Shown: positions 37,101 to 49,292 of the stretch, one piece after another
Position numbering within the stretch: position 1 is the first letter of the stretch
Layout of the letters: every line of letters begins with the position of its first letter
NCBI RefSeq assembly: GCF_020882245.1
Contig: NC_083599.1
Coordinates: forward strand, 42,682,748 to 42,746,747
Length of the DNA stretch: 64,000 nt
Direction of reading: 5' to 3'
From: Rhopalosiphum padi
Taxonomy: Eukaryota; Arthropoda; Insecta; Hemiptera; Aphididae
Program-made: the position numbers and the translations under genes
Notes under the pieces: model-generated
Told to the model about the DNA's origin: nothing
Seen by the model: the letters and a program-made list of their open reading frames with translations, nothing else
The model's database searches: none

Positions 37101-37439
37101 CAAATAATTCAATTATTGAATAAGATAAAATAAACTGCATTCATTATTTATAGTTGTATACTTTTGTAGGTATACCTATTAAAATTAAAAAAAATACACA
37201 CTGACAAAATTATTATTTGTTCTAGAATACCTACTATTGATGGAACGGACAATGGAAAAGCTTGGCCAGAATTTACTTCTATTGGAGAATCAGTTTTACT
37301 TCACATAGATTCAGTCCAACCAAAAGTTATAAAAAATCCATTAGAGAAGGAGTATAAATTTTGGAGTGAACTGCCTTTATTATCACGTTTAAATAAATTT
37401 ATATCACCAATAAATTCAAATATAAAAGACGAATTTTAA
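31107..37439 (+). CDS. Secreted carboxylesterase (E4/FE4-like, 7 exons)
   Basis: Exons are 31107-31301, 31372-31666, 31741-32123, 33084-33249, 36467-36654, 36734-37002 and 37226-37439. All have gt/ag borders and matching phases, giving 569 residues, the usual family length. It hydrolyses carboxyl esters. A signal peptide (about residues 1-22, ending AVICNP) directs secretion. The oxyanion-hole motif HGGGF is at 127-131. The nucleophile Ser209 lies in FGESAGG, the acid Glu340 in NSDEGG and the base His459 in GVSHADE, so the alpha/beta-hydrolase triad is complete. Cysteines in NMCTQ and KEDCLYLN fit the conserved N-terminal disulfide. In aphids this family includes the E4/FE4 enzymes that bind or hydrolyse insecticides, and juvenile hormone esterases; the substrate here is not known. 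Introns 3 and 4 are large (~1.0 and 3.2 kb) and hold element debris. The gene is not part of the flanking duplication. Confidence 0.93.
32290..33060. other. Esterase intron 3, hAT-like debris
   Basis: The segment gaggcggataggcctattg followed by gggcccctg and ggggcccccag (about 32300-32375) resembles an eroded hAT terminal region. No second end or target duplication was found. The rest is AT-rich. Confidence 0.35.
33623..34248. mobile_element. Long-arm foldback element in esterase intron 4
   Basis: The left end begins gaatggcgaatgtaagttcc and the inverse of the right end begins gaatggcgaatagtaagttc. The arms continue through acacgagagtagcaggta, tacacggcg and a taataaaaatc(g/a)catagcg block for roughly 180 bases each. 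The whole 626 bases can form a large hairpin in the pre-mRNA. No open frame or clear target duplication is seen. Confidence 0.75.
34249..36466. other. Rest of esterase intron 4
   Basis: AT-rich intronic DNA with no recognised exon, RNA gene or element. It ends in the acceptor attttcag before exon 5. Confidence 0.6.
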
Positions 37440-37717
37440 TATTATTATAATTTTTAACTATACTCATTTTTTAAATTTTAGATTAACCAAATACCAGGTG
37501 ATATATTTTAACATTTAAAATGATATCATGTGATTCCATTTTTAAAGTGCACTTTAAATTACCATTAATACTTGTTACAACAATACTGTATGTTGTAACA
37601 ATTATTTTCTATTATTTTATAGGAATGGTTCATTTTATTAATAATTTTGGAATGTATTAAATTGTATAACTGTTTATTTTTAGCCTTTTTTAATAAGGTA
37701 TCTTTTGTTTTAAAAAT

Positions 37718-37723
37718 AATAAA
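37718..37723 (+). terminator. Candidate poly(A) signal of the esterase
   Basis: An aataaa hexamer 279 bases after the stop codon, in AT-rich 3' flank. A second possible signal (aataaaat) follows about 15 bases later. Confidence 0.5.
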
Positions 37724-37759
37724 CTTGTGTACAATTATAATAAAATCGTAATATTTAAT

Positions 37760-39689
37760 TTCAAAGACTTAAATGTGAACTACTTATAAATTCGTGACTA
37801 CGTGAGGAGAGATAAAGGAAGTCTACGTCATGTTATACGATTAGTGTAACTAATATTACCTTGTTTAAATGAGATAATTTAGGTACCAATCGTTTAGTTT
37901 TAAAATATATTGTATACATAATTGATAACTGCTATGTACATTTTTTGTATAGTCATAATCGACATTATTTTCATTGGGTATGCTTGTATGAATTAATATG
38001 TATTGTGTAAACTGATTTTAGTAATGTTTGGTGACAATACTGATAATGGACTTAAAAAGTATGCTTATTGAAGTCTCATTAGTCATTTTTGAATAATAAA
38101 AAATTATTAGGATTTTGAATTTTTGGTTTTCTTTAAGTTCTTTATAAGTTGGACGACTTTATAGTATAAATAGTGCGTTAGAATTTCAAATCCAATTATA
38201 TTAATGATTTGAATATATATTGGTGACAGATGTCAAAAAGATTTATTTGCTTTTGTTTTCGTTTTAAAGGAAAAAACTTCAGAGGAAGTTACAGTTCAAA
38301 TATATCAAATATTTATGATTATTATACTATTTTTAACCTTTCTTCTTCCACATCCTTGAGGCATAGCGACAAATGTGCTGATTTTATAATGATGTGTGAG
38401 TTATTTTTTATTGTATTTGTAGGTATAGGTACGTTGAATCGTAGAAAAAATGCTTTGATCTTAAACTTTGAGGGGGATTTCTGTTAATAAATTACATTTA
38501 GTTGTCCTTTTGGAGGGTTAATATTAAAAACCCCCAATACTATTTAAAAAATAGAAAAAAAAATATCAATCGAACAGTAAATCCACAAATATTTATTTTA
38601 AATTTAAAGTTTGCGAAATACAATATTTACGCATAATAATCATTACGGCTCTTATCTGACGATTTTAGTTTTTCTTTTATTGTAATCAAAATTTAATAAG
38701 AATTAATTGTAGCAGCAAAGTATTTCACTGTTACTAAATTATCATTTTCTACACTCAATTTTGACTATTTTTAGGTATTTACCATTTTTAATATATTTTT
38801 TAGTGTATGTAATTCTTTATGGGAATATAAAAATATTTGAAATACATGGTCATGATTTTTTTTATAATTGTTTGAGGTTCAAATTTTGACAATATTCGTT
38901 AAAATCACCGACAATTTTTTAGTTCAAATGTTTTAGTTATTTTGCTGTAATTTAAAAATATTATTCTTGAGTAATTTGGATCTTTTAACGTATAAAACTA
39001 TGTTTTATTTTTATATACAATGACTTTTTAAAATGTCGGTAAAAATAAATTCAACCAACACATATATTATAGGTTGTCATTTTAATATGGGGCGGCACTG
39101 GTTTGCGCACAAATACAAAACGCACAACTTGTTTGCATACAAAATTACCACTCGTTTGGGAACAGTTGAGCCTTAAACCATACATGATATGGTTTGCTCG
39201 GTAACCTTTTATGTACCTCGCATGTTAATATTCGTTTATTAATAATTGTTTATAGTTAATACTTCTTTAAAAGTATTTACACACGAAAATGTCACATTTT
39301 CTTTAACCCTTACAGTCTTAGGTTTAGGATTATCTATGGATGTATCCAGTTACTTACTTACTTATCACTAAATAATAATTGTTAATATTTAATACGTCTT
39401 GTTTAAGTTAAAATTGCATTTTAATAATTGCTTATTAATAACTGTTAATTTTAATAGATGGAATATGTTATATTTAATTTGGCCATACGGATTACCTACG
39501 TATCTATTATTTTCCATAGTTAATAAGCCGGGTACTGGGTATATTCCAGGGAAAAAATGTAGCATCACATCGAGTACCGGTTACTGTCTAAGTCAACACT
39601 TACTAACACGCCGGGTAACGAGTATTAGTCGGGTACTGAGTATGATATCGGTACCAGGTTTGGACTTGATGATCGAATACCCGAAACAC
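37760..39689. other. Intergenic DNA between esterase and copy B
   Basis: No supported gene. A reading frame at 38230-38487 overlaps a widely recurring AT-rich repeat and has no domain. Around 39530-39690 lies a short cluster of degenerate gggtact and gagtaccgg words of unknown meaning. Confidence 0.5.
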
Positions 39690-40494
39690 CTCTAGTATAC
39701 AATGACCAGTCTATGAATATTGTTTACCACCAATGTTGATTAAATGTAAATAACTAAAGTCTATAAATATATTTATTTTACTTTATTTTATTTTATATAT
39801 TTATTGATAAATGTAAAACAAACCTTGCTGCAGATTAATAATTGTCTTATAATATTTTATTAAACCCTGCAGGCTGCAATGTTTGCATAAGTTTATAAAT
39901 TGGATGGTTATATGAAATATAATAGGTTATACATAAGTTATACTACAATATCAGACTGCAAATTCGCAAATATATTTTACTTCGAAATTAAATGTGATTA
40001 CAGAATGTAAGTAGTAGGTATGTCTACATTTTTATTTTACACCTGTATAATAAGACAGCAGATAGTAAAATCGATCACTTTCGATTTATTTCAGAAAAGT
40101 CATTGGAATGTGTGTTCTTATATTGTAAATGGAAAAAATACAATACGAATTGTGGGTGGAGTAACACAATACAGGCAGGCTTAGCATTGTAACATGAATA
40201 TTGTGACCCTTTTTAACTGACAATAACCTCCCCATCGTCTTATAATATATTGTAGTTGTAAACGAAAAAATGTGTATGTACAATTATTGTATTAAATCTA
40301 TTGAATCCCAAAACAATTAATCATGACAGGCGATGGGTTGGTCGTCGGCGACGTAGGCATCGGATGGCATATATAGTTCGTACATAATGACGATTTCTGC
40401 AGCCGATCACAGCCATATAAATTAAAAATTCGTAGATTGAATTCAGCACGGCCAACCTTCGCTAAAATTATAAACTACAAAATAAAATAATATT
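39690..40494. repeat. Segmental duplication, copy B left edge
   Basis: About 39690-39915 matches 56308-57090 (copy C upstream part). About 39977-40494 matches 1370-1888 and 57391-57906. At 40494/40495 the match to A jumps by about 5.4 kb to position 7320. Because C continues past this point as A does, B probably suffered a deletion. An empty hAT target gctgcaga lies at 39827-39834. Confidence 0.8.
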
Positions 40495-42537
40495 CATGTG
40501 CACTCAAAATAATGATATGTAAATTGCATCACCCACAGGTAGCCGAAAATAGAATTTGTAATTTGCACCAAAATGATTATTTATTTGTTTGATTATCGAT
40601 TATTCGATTATGCATTTCATTTTTTAAACCTTACTTAGTGACTACATTGTTTTTGAAGATTTCTTTTAATTTTGTCCATACATTATAAAGTATTTAAACT
40701 TGACATTTAAATACAAGCGGTTACCCTTGTATAATTAATACTCATAGATTATGCAATATATAAATGTTTAAAACGTTATTATTTTTATATGCCTTAAAAT
40801 AATGAAACTATCCTCATAAGCAGTGAAAACTAAACTCAAATATAAACATGTACTTAGGAAACATGGCTTTGATCAACATTTTTCATTTGCACGCCAAAAT
40901 TATCCCGTCTCAATATTATTTATGTTTAACTATATGTAAAAAAAACATCAATCAGTTTTAAAGCTTCACTATACTATTTACCAACACTTTCCACTATGTA
41001 TGATTTACAAGTGCAGACCTCTTCGACGTGTTCCAACACAACTCTCACGACTCGTATAGCTGTATGCCGTCAAATCCAATCTGCAGACACTGCCCATTTT
41101 ATTATTTCAAATTTTCATGGGTTTATTCAATCTATTCACACATTAATTTGTCCTGCGGCGCCGGCAATATTGAGCATATAAAAAAAAAAATGGTATTACG
41201 CATTCCAAACTCCCCCGATCGTTAATGCATCAACTATACCTACCTTATGCTATAAATGTGAACCTACGTATCGTTCATGTACCACGAGCTTGTTGAACTA
41301 GTTCTATAGACTATATTAATATGTATATAAATCGGTCGCAAATGAATATATTATATTATATAATATAGTCTTAGACCATTGTCCCTTTCGTCGACGATTG
41401 GTTTATAGATTTTTTAACCGAGAAAACGGTTTTTTCCTCGTCAAACATAATTATAGGTAGTGTAATAATAATAACAAAGCATGTATAGGTACGTGAGTCA
41501 TGTGGTGGTGCGATGTTGTCAAAACTCCGTTGGTGCCGGTGGAAGACGACGGTGATCGAGCACATGCGAGCACCGCCACCGTCGCCCCATCGACATCAAC
41601 CCCCCACCAAGGGTCCCACTGGTTTTTCTCGTTCCGCGCTCAAGGAGCGTCCAAAATCATTATGCACTATTCAGCCACCAGTTGCAGTGTGTCCCTCTAC
41701 CGCAAACCACAGATCATCAGACCACCGCAGTCATAGTGGCGATTAACAACAAATCTCTAACTCAAACCGTTCCACGTCAATCCGATATATTCATCAACGG
41801 CCGAGTCATCAGACCGTTTTTTTTTTTATTGGGGTAAGTCTATTCTTGTACATGTTCTGCACCTACTGGCTAATTACTACCTAAACACATAATAACACAT
41901 TACATATACGACGATTGCGATGCAAGTCGGTGGTGGCAGCGACTGCGGCGGCGATCTCGTCTGATTTAATTAGATATAAAACAAATATAATAAGTGCAAA
42001 TGAAAAATAAAAAACAATTTTGAGCGTATATGTGCCATGGAGATCTAAGTGAAATCGAAAATATTTTTTTATGCACACTGGTTTTTGGAATTCACGTATA
42101 TAACCCATCTATTACTACCTATATCGGCTATATCATATTAATATCTTTATGCTACCATCACACACACACACACGCGCGAACGTAATATACAAAAATATAT
42201 TATTAAAACGTGATGGTGCAAGCAGTCACTTTGTACGGTCCATTGTTTAAACCGCAGAACGCGGGCACTTTGTACTATTATAAATAGTTATGGTATAAGT
42301 ACACTCGCTTTACCTGCAGATTTTCGATAACATTCGTGAATCGATAACTTCATAAACAATTTTTTATAATTTGATATGGTTATTTACATTTTACAATAAT
42401 TGGCAAAATTTACTAGATTAGAATTTCTAATATTGCTTTTACAGTAACATATTAATTTTTAATCGATTATTTAAACGTCAAGTTTTTAATTTAAATGATT
42501 TATTTTTCAGAATTTGAATTGAGAAATTCACCGCGAT

Positions 42538-45164
42538 ATGGCGACACGTATATCCATTATAGTGTTAATAACACTATTGGCTTACGTATGCAATACAGGA
42601 GCCTTTCCATCTAAACAACTTAACTGTCCAGAAAAATGCCATTGCCATTACTCCAGAATTAACTGGGTGACAGACTGTTCGAAAATTAACTTGGTATCCA
42701 TGCCATATAAAGGACTCGACACCAATGTCTACGTACTTTATTTGAACGGAAATTTCCTAAAAGAAATCCAACCATTCCCAGCCAATATCAAACTTAGGAC
42801 ATTACAGTTGTCCGAAAACTTTTTAACGAAAATTCATAAAACAATGTTCGCCGGACTTCGTTACTTAGTGGATATAAACTTGTCGTCTAACTTGATCAAT
42901 TATATTGATCCTCAAGCGTTTGTGTAAGTTTATTTAAATATCTACCCATTTATTTAATACATAGGTATCAAGTATTTCTTGTGTATACGTTTCTACAAAA
43001 TATATTTAGTCTATAAAATGACACGAGCTCTTACTTCAGCTTTTAACTTCAATCGTATTGAAATTAAATAAATTAAGTCACATTTTCCGTGTTTGCTTAT
43101 TCGAGGTCGATTATATTGTCAGCTGATATATTATATACGTACATTACATTTTTATGCGGACACACTAAACAAAAAAATATTATTATGAATGTTTTAATTA
43201 TCTATTTAAATCAATCTTATCTTAAAATAGAATATTAAAAATGTTATATATTAGGTATTTCATTCTTAATGTTCATTGTATGATTATTTGTGCATTGTCC
43301 GATTAAACAAAAAGTAAAATTATTATTACGAGCTATTACAAAACTGTTGATTTATTTTGTAATGATACAATTAATCTTTCAATAAAGATATACTTTTATT
43401 TTTATTTTTTATTAAATAGGTTTATTCCGATAAAAAATAATAAAGAATTAAAACTATGTCTACTTTACCTATTAAAACAGTTTTATTGTTTGCTTTAAAA
43501 TGAGAAAGTATTTAAATATTCAAATATAATTATAAATTTAACACTTATTCGACATTTTTCATACTTGTTTCAGGGATAGCGCTGGATTGATTACGTTAGA
43601 ATTACAAGGAAATCCATTGAAACAAGTTGAAGGTCCATTCTTAAACTCCAAGTCTTTGCTGAACCTATACCTGTCGAACAGTCATCTAACAAAATTATCA
43701 CCGCATTTTTTCGCCAAAATCAGAGGTCTAAACAAACTTGATATTTCTGGAAACCCTCTTCATATCATTGAACCAGGCACATTTGATCCTCTTACAAGTT
43801 TAAAACATTTAATTCTAAATAACTGCAATCTTACACACATATCGAGCGTAGCTTTTAGTAGTCTCGGTGACCTGACGATATTGGAATTGGCTGGAAACAG
43901 TCTCAAAAGCCATGTTGACTGGACTTTAATACTGGGTAATCTAGGCAGATTGGAACATCTCGATTTAAGGCAATCAGGTATATCAAATTTACCAGATAAT
44001 GTATTTTTCAAGAATAAATGGCTAAGAAGTCTAGTGTTGGCTGAAAATGAATTATCTTTTCTTGACGTGGCTACTACTTTGGGTCACAATTTAGTTAATT
44101 TAGATTTTCTAGACCTCAGTTATTGTCATTTAAAAGGACCTTTCTTTAAAGATGCATTCGCTAGTGCAACGAAATTACGTACCCTTATATTATCTGGAAA
44201 CGATTTATCTGCAGAAGATTTAGCAGTAGCTTTATCACCTTTGTTAAAACTAGTGAAACTTTCATTAAGAGACTGTGGATTAACCAAGTTGCCTGCTAAC
44301 ACTTTTCATAAATTTACTAAATTACACGAATTGGACATATCAAGAAATCCTTTAGACAATACCTTTACAGCACTTTTATCTCCGTTGGAATCATTGGAAC
44401 ATTTAGATATGGGTTACAGTAACGTGCAAAGAATATCCAAAACGTCTTTCTCAAATATGTCTGCTCTAAAAACGCTTATTTTGTCTGGAAATAAACTTAA
44501 AAGCCAAGAATTTGGTTTATTCCAAAATCTTACGCGTTTAGAAGTATTAGAGTTGAATAATTGTGGATTAAGACGTCTAAATGATATTGTGTTCTATGAT
44601 AACTTTACATATCCAAACTTGAAAGAGTTAAGACTTTCAGGCAATCCTCTTCAAATTCCCGAAGAAGGACCAATACTGCCACCTCAATTATCAGGTTTAA
44701 GGAATTTGGACATGAGTAAATGTAATTTGAGTAATTTACCTGTTGACGCTTTCACTACAACGCCCAACATTGGCCAGTTGTTATTGAACGATAATAATTT
44801 AAAGAATGACGAAGAAGGGTCTATGAAGTTTTTAGAAACGCTGACTAGGTTGGAACAGTTGGACTTGAGTTTCAATAATATCACGGCAATCAATCGTAAT
44901 AAATTCGGGTATAGCTATCAACTTATGTCGTTACGACTGGTTGGTAACCCTTGGAAATGCGATTGTTATGTTGTGGATATGTGGCGATGGGGTGTGATGT
45001 CCGAAGGATACATAGACGTGTTGGAAGATTCCAAAAGATTGGAGTGCAATTTCGATCCCAAGAGCAGTCCTATTAATAAAGCCAAACTGACAAGACCCGG
45101 AAGTGAACTCATAACGTGGGCCAGGTATGTGGGCGAGGCGAATTGTCCACTCAGAGGACAATAA
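42538..45164 (+). CDS. Leucine-rich repeat protein, copy B, without membrane anchor
   Basis: The coding exons are 42538-42923 and 43574-45164, with the same splice sites as copy A, giving 658 residues. The signal peptide, N-cap cysteines (30, 34, 36, 47), about 22 LRR units and the C-cap with its CDC motif are intact. The frame then ends eight residues after the last C-cap Trp-Ala-Arg, at a TAA. A 4-base deletion relative to A shifts the frame there. An ~845-base deletion right after it removes what encodes the membrane segment and 3' UTR in A. The product, if made, would be secreted. No stop or frameshift occurs earlier, so the copy may still be functional. Its putative TATA region is missing. 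It could be a soluble decoy or a young pseudogene; sequence alone does not decide. Confidence 0.85.
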
Positions 45165-45190
45165 GACCACCAAGGATTTAGATGTAGAAA

Positions 45191-45196
45191 AATAAA
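45191..45196 (+). terminator. Candidate poly(A) signal of LRR gene B
   Basis: An aataaa hexamer 27 bases after the stop codon, brought close to the coding end by the deletion that removed the sequence equivalent to 14040-14884. Confidence 0.5.
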
Positions 45197-45364
45197 TATT
45201 CTTTATTCTTTTTATGCTAAATGTATCTATTAAATGATATGTATATCTTATTATAGTATAATAATTTTTAACTATAATCCATACCATGTTTTTGTCCTAT
45301 TTTTATTTCTCTAATGATCTTTATTATATTAACAGAATAATTAAACATTTAAGTTTAAAGACTA

Positions 45365-45500
45365 CAGTGGCATGTTTACAAGGTAGGCTGACTAGGCCCG
45401 AGCTTACCCAATTTTTATTTGACTGTTTGATTTTTTTTATCAAAAATCAAAATGTTTACTATTGATATTATTAATGTTTATTATTGAATATTATTATTAT
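45365..45500. mobile_element. Truncated left end of the cagtggc MITE
   Basis: Matches 15073-15205 in copy A, with the first bases cagtggcatg. The right end is missing because of a ~960-base deletion relative to A. Confidence 0.6.
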
Positions 45501-45562
45501 TTAGGTAATTCGTAATCTCGTCTGAGCCGCCCAAGATCTATGTGTTAGTGTGTTAGTTGTAA

Positions 45563-46295
45563 CAGTGATGTAGTCTTAAACATTTTAACGGGTACACGCC
45601 TGAATCATTATAAAATAAAACGTGGGGGGATTTGCCTCCCACACACCATAATTAGTACTCGTTCATGTTATCTACCAGTGACTATCACATATTTGGTAAA
45701 CAAAACCACCATTTTTATTTATAAATAGCATACTAAACCATCGTGCATCAACCAACATACAATTATGGTAGACAAAATACTCAGGGTAGATGCATATTGA
45801 ACAAGTACCCACTATTTTGTCTATTTATCAGTTGTCTATAATATAATATACAATAATACTATAATAATACTAATGTGAAAAAGTACTAGTGACAGAAGGT
45901 TTATATCAGTAGAATTGTAATGAATACTTGAAACAATAACTGATAACTGGACAAAACAACAATATTGTAAACGTTACCAAATGGTTTAAAAATAGATTTG
46001 TGTACAAAAGACTCTGTACAACACGATTTAAGATAGTACTATCTATAGCCGTGGTACAAGTAAACCACGGACTTTTATGATCTTTTCTTAGTCCGTAAAA
46101 TAAACAAATTACGTTAGTATTTTTTTACTTATTAAATATCAAAATTTAATAAATATACACATTATTTGCTGGGTAACGTTAATACATCTTATTCATGCTC
46201 CGTGTACCTGTGTACCACAATTTTCGTTAAGGGTACACGCATAATTATAAAATTAGGAGGTGGGTACACGCCATGTACCCTTCACTACACCATTG
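45563..46295. mobile_element. hAT-like non-autonomous element, B only
   Basis: The left end is cagtgatgtagt and the inverse of the right end is caatggtgtagt. The word gttgtaa flanks both sides (45556-45562 and 46296-46302). Copy A has a single uninterrupted gttgtaa at 16219-16225. The interior has gggtacacgcc words in opposite orientations near both ends. The length is 733 bases and it is non-coding. It inserted after the duplication. Confidence 0.72.
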
Positions 46296-46349
46296 GTTGT
46301 AAATGATTATTATTTATTAGTGTAAGTGAATGCAATGCGGGTACCGGCT

Positions 46350-47640
46350 GGAGTCACCAACGGTTGCCACTTTCGTACGCGCATGCACATGGCAATTACT
46401 CGATAACAATAAAATTGCAATAAACGAATTTTACGACAACGAGGTAACTTATTGATTTGACAAAATTAAAGTTAGTTAACGTTGTCTGATCTAACAGATA
46501 AATATGCAAGTACATTATTATTTATTACTTACCTATGTGTGATATATCATATTTTGATGACTTTTTCTTATACCATACGGAATATAATTAAAGTTAAAAG
46601 TTTTAAATAAAATAATAATAATTCAAAATATGTATAGTTAAACTTGATTAATAATTAGTTATTCTATTATTAACATTTTAAATCATAGTTATTTATTTCA
46701 TCAGAAATATTATTATATTATAAGTATATATGTATAAATTATAATCTATAACAAATTTGTTGTCGATTACGTCCACACGGAAGACAGCGTTGCCAAACAT
46801 TTTCTTTGATGTTCGTTCAAATACCGCATGTTGAGCGAACATTTAAAAACATGTACAGACTAGGGGAAACGTTATCAACAAACATGTTCGACAACAATGT
46901 TTGTCCTTGTGTAGACCCAACCACAGGCAACGACGACGCGATACCGTCGACTCTTCTTCCACGCCACAAAGGCACAGGGTGGGACAGGAAGAAAAGTCGA
47001 TCCGGACGAGTACCGGCCGCCGGCCGTCTCGCTCTCGTCTTGCGCGAACCGTCTTAAAGTCGACAACGGCGACAATGTATCCAAGTCGTAATACCACGTA
47101 AAGCATAATTGTGTATTCTCTTTTATGTCGTCAACAACACTTGACATAGTGACATTTGACAACTGGCTATTGTGTACCGTTGTTTATCATCAATACAAAT
47201 ACATCGAACGAATAGTGAATTCGTGTTGTTCTTTTATCCTGACCAGTCAGACCGAGCACCTACCACCGTAGCCGTGTCAAAATGGCTCCACGAACAGGAA
47301 TCGCCCAGTCGGCGTAAAGGTGATTTTTTTTCACGCTGACACATACCTCGGATTAGTTGCTTATATTATATTAGTATTAAGCTATTTAACCAGGATTGTG
47401 TTTTCCGGTTAGCTAGGATTATTACACATCAATAAGTAATCTGGTACGGAGGAGGAATTCCGCACAACCGAAAATAACCGTGAAACCAATGCCGTAATTA
47501 GACTACTTGTGTCTCGTATGCAAACCAAAATCTAGAGGCCCTAGTGGACGTGTTATACATCTTTTCCAACTTTTTTCAAAAATGTTTTATTTTATTTGGT
47601 GGGAAGGGGGGTAAGCGCTATCTAAAAATTTAGTTACAAT
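46350..47640. repeat. Near-identical tract, copy B counterpart
   Basis: The counterpart of 16300-17600, with about six substitutions in ~1.3 kb by eye. It includes the GC-richer island at about 46770-47320. No gene is called. Confidence 0.7.
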
Positions 47641-47889
47641 AAATTTTATACTATAATAACAAACAATTTACTCTAACTAAACCACAATATAGGACAATAT
47701 AGGTATCAACACTTATTTCATACAATGACATTTGACAAAAATTACAACTTTAATAATATAATCATCAAAATTATACAATACACAGAGAACATTTATTAAC
47801 AAATATTGTATTTCAAAACTATACCTGTTTTGTACGTCAATTGTTTGAGAATTATAATTATTAAATTTAAACAATACTAAAATAAATGT

Positions 47890-48260
47890 AATCATTTAAA
47901 ATAATTCATTTTTCTGGCCTTTAAATTAGCGAAATTATCAATAATTGAATCTACATCGATCCGTGAAGTATGAAGCTTTTCAATATTTAATAAAGCAATA
48001 TTAGTTAACCGATCTTGTGATGTTGCGTTACGTAGATAATTTTTAATAAACTTAAGTTTTGAAAATGAACGCTCCGCTTAAGCCGATGTCACTGGCAGGC
48101 ACGTATACAAAAAAATTTCGGGGGGGGAGGTTTGGGTTGAACCCCAAACTCCCCCCCCCCCTGTATACGTGCCTGGTCACCTAAATAGTCATAAATATAC
48201 AACAACTTGTAAAAATATCAGGAAATATAATCGATAAATCATTACTAAGAATATATTAGG
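47890..48260 (-). pseudogene. hAT transposase remnant, copy B
   Basis: The same C-terminal dimerisation segment as in copy A, on the minus strand. Here the conserved FIKNYLRN reading has Asn where A has Ile. The upstream coding fragment is shortened by a ~150-base deletion. The nested small element sits at 48096-48175. Confidence 0.75.
48096..48175. mobile_element. Nested hAT-like MITE, copy B (internally deleted)
   Basis: Ends caggcacgtatac and gtatacgtgcctg form a perfect 13-base inverted repeat. The flanks are gtcactgg and gtcaccta. The interior is reduced to G and C runs compared with the 182-base copy in A. Confidence 0.75.
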
Positions 48261-48752
48261 CTAGTTTTTGAATTCTCTTTTTACATAACGTACACCGCCT
48301 CCCCAAACACTTACCTTTCGTGTCGTGGCATTAACGCCGATTACGGCGCATCGTACAGGTGAGAATAACTTTGAAACCGGTATCGCCGAGAGCATTGACC
48401 TAATTACGGTATATTTGGAACTCGCCGGCGACGTTGTGAGCATCTGATTATCGTTTACGTGAACGTAAACGTAAACAAATTGGTTCAGTTAACAAGACTC
48501 GCGTTTACGAGGACGCTTCAATTCCGTGCAACTGTTGGTCCCTCAGGATTAACGAAAAGTACGGGAGAGTACGCGATGACAATGCCGGTAGGTAGGGAAG
48601 CTGGTGGGCTACAATGACTGACCATGCACCAGAGGGAGAACACACAATCATTAGGTGGCGACTTATTTAACACCGCTGTGGATCAATTGGAAATGTGAAA
48701 ACAAAGGGCGTATATTGATTGCGCCGAAATTACGTTTTTGCCTATAAAAAAT

Positions 48753-49292
48753 CTACTGATTCCGTTGGCTATCGACTCCACTGAACTTTTTTATTTATTG
48801 ATTCCGCTGGATAATATTTATAAATTATTTATTTTAATAAAAACAAAATATAAAAAACCTAAATTAATATAAAATTTTAAGACTATTTAAATAAAAAATT
48901 TGATAGATTTAAGTATATAAAACTGGCATTAAAGCACTATTCTGAAAAATAAATCAATTAATATTATTATTATATTTTATTATTACATTTAAATTATTAT
49001 TTACTATTATTTATTTTATTTTTACTAAATTATTTTTACTTTTTTAGCGTTAACTAAATAAATTGTAAAACATATTATTTTACAATTTTAATACATTTTA
49101 TTTACGAGAATGTTTAATTGTTTTTTCAATATTTAAATTAAAAAAAAATATGGTAAACTGGGTGTATCTTATACCTATATACTGGCTATACTATTGATTA
49201 AAACAAATACAGTTAGTGGAATCAATATAAACAAATAGCCGGCGGAATCAATAAATAAAAAAGTTCGGCAGAGTCGATAGCCGGCGGAATCG
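48753..49292. mobile_element. Foldback element with gattccgccggctat arms, copy B
   Basis: Each arm contains two copies of a gattccgccgg word separated by a tatcgact, gccgaac and ttttttatttatt block. The arms are inverted relative to each other around an AT-rich centre. This is the better-preserved version of 18883-19360. Confidence 0.65.
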
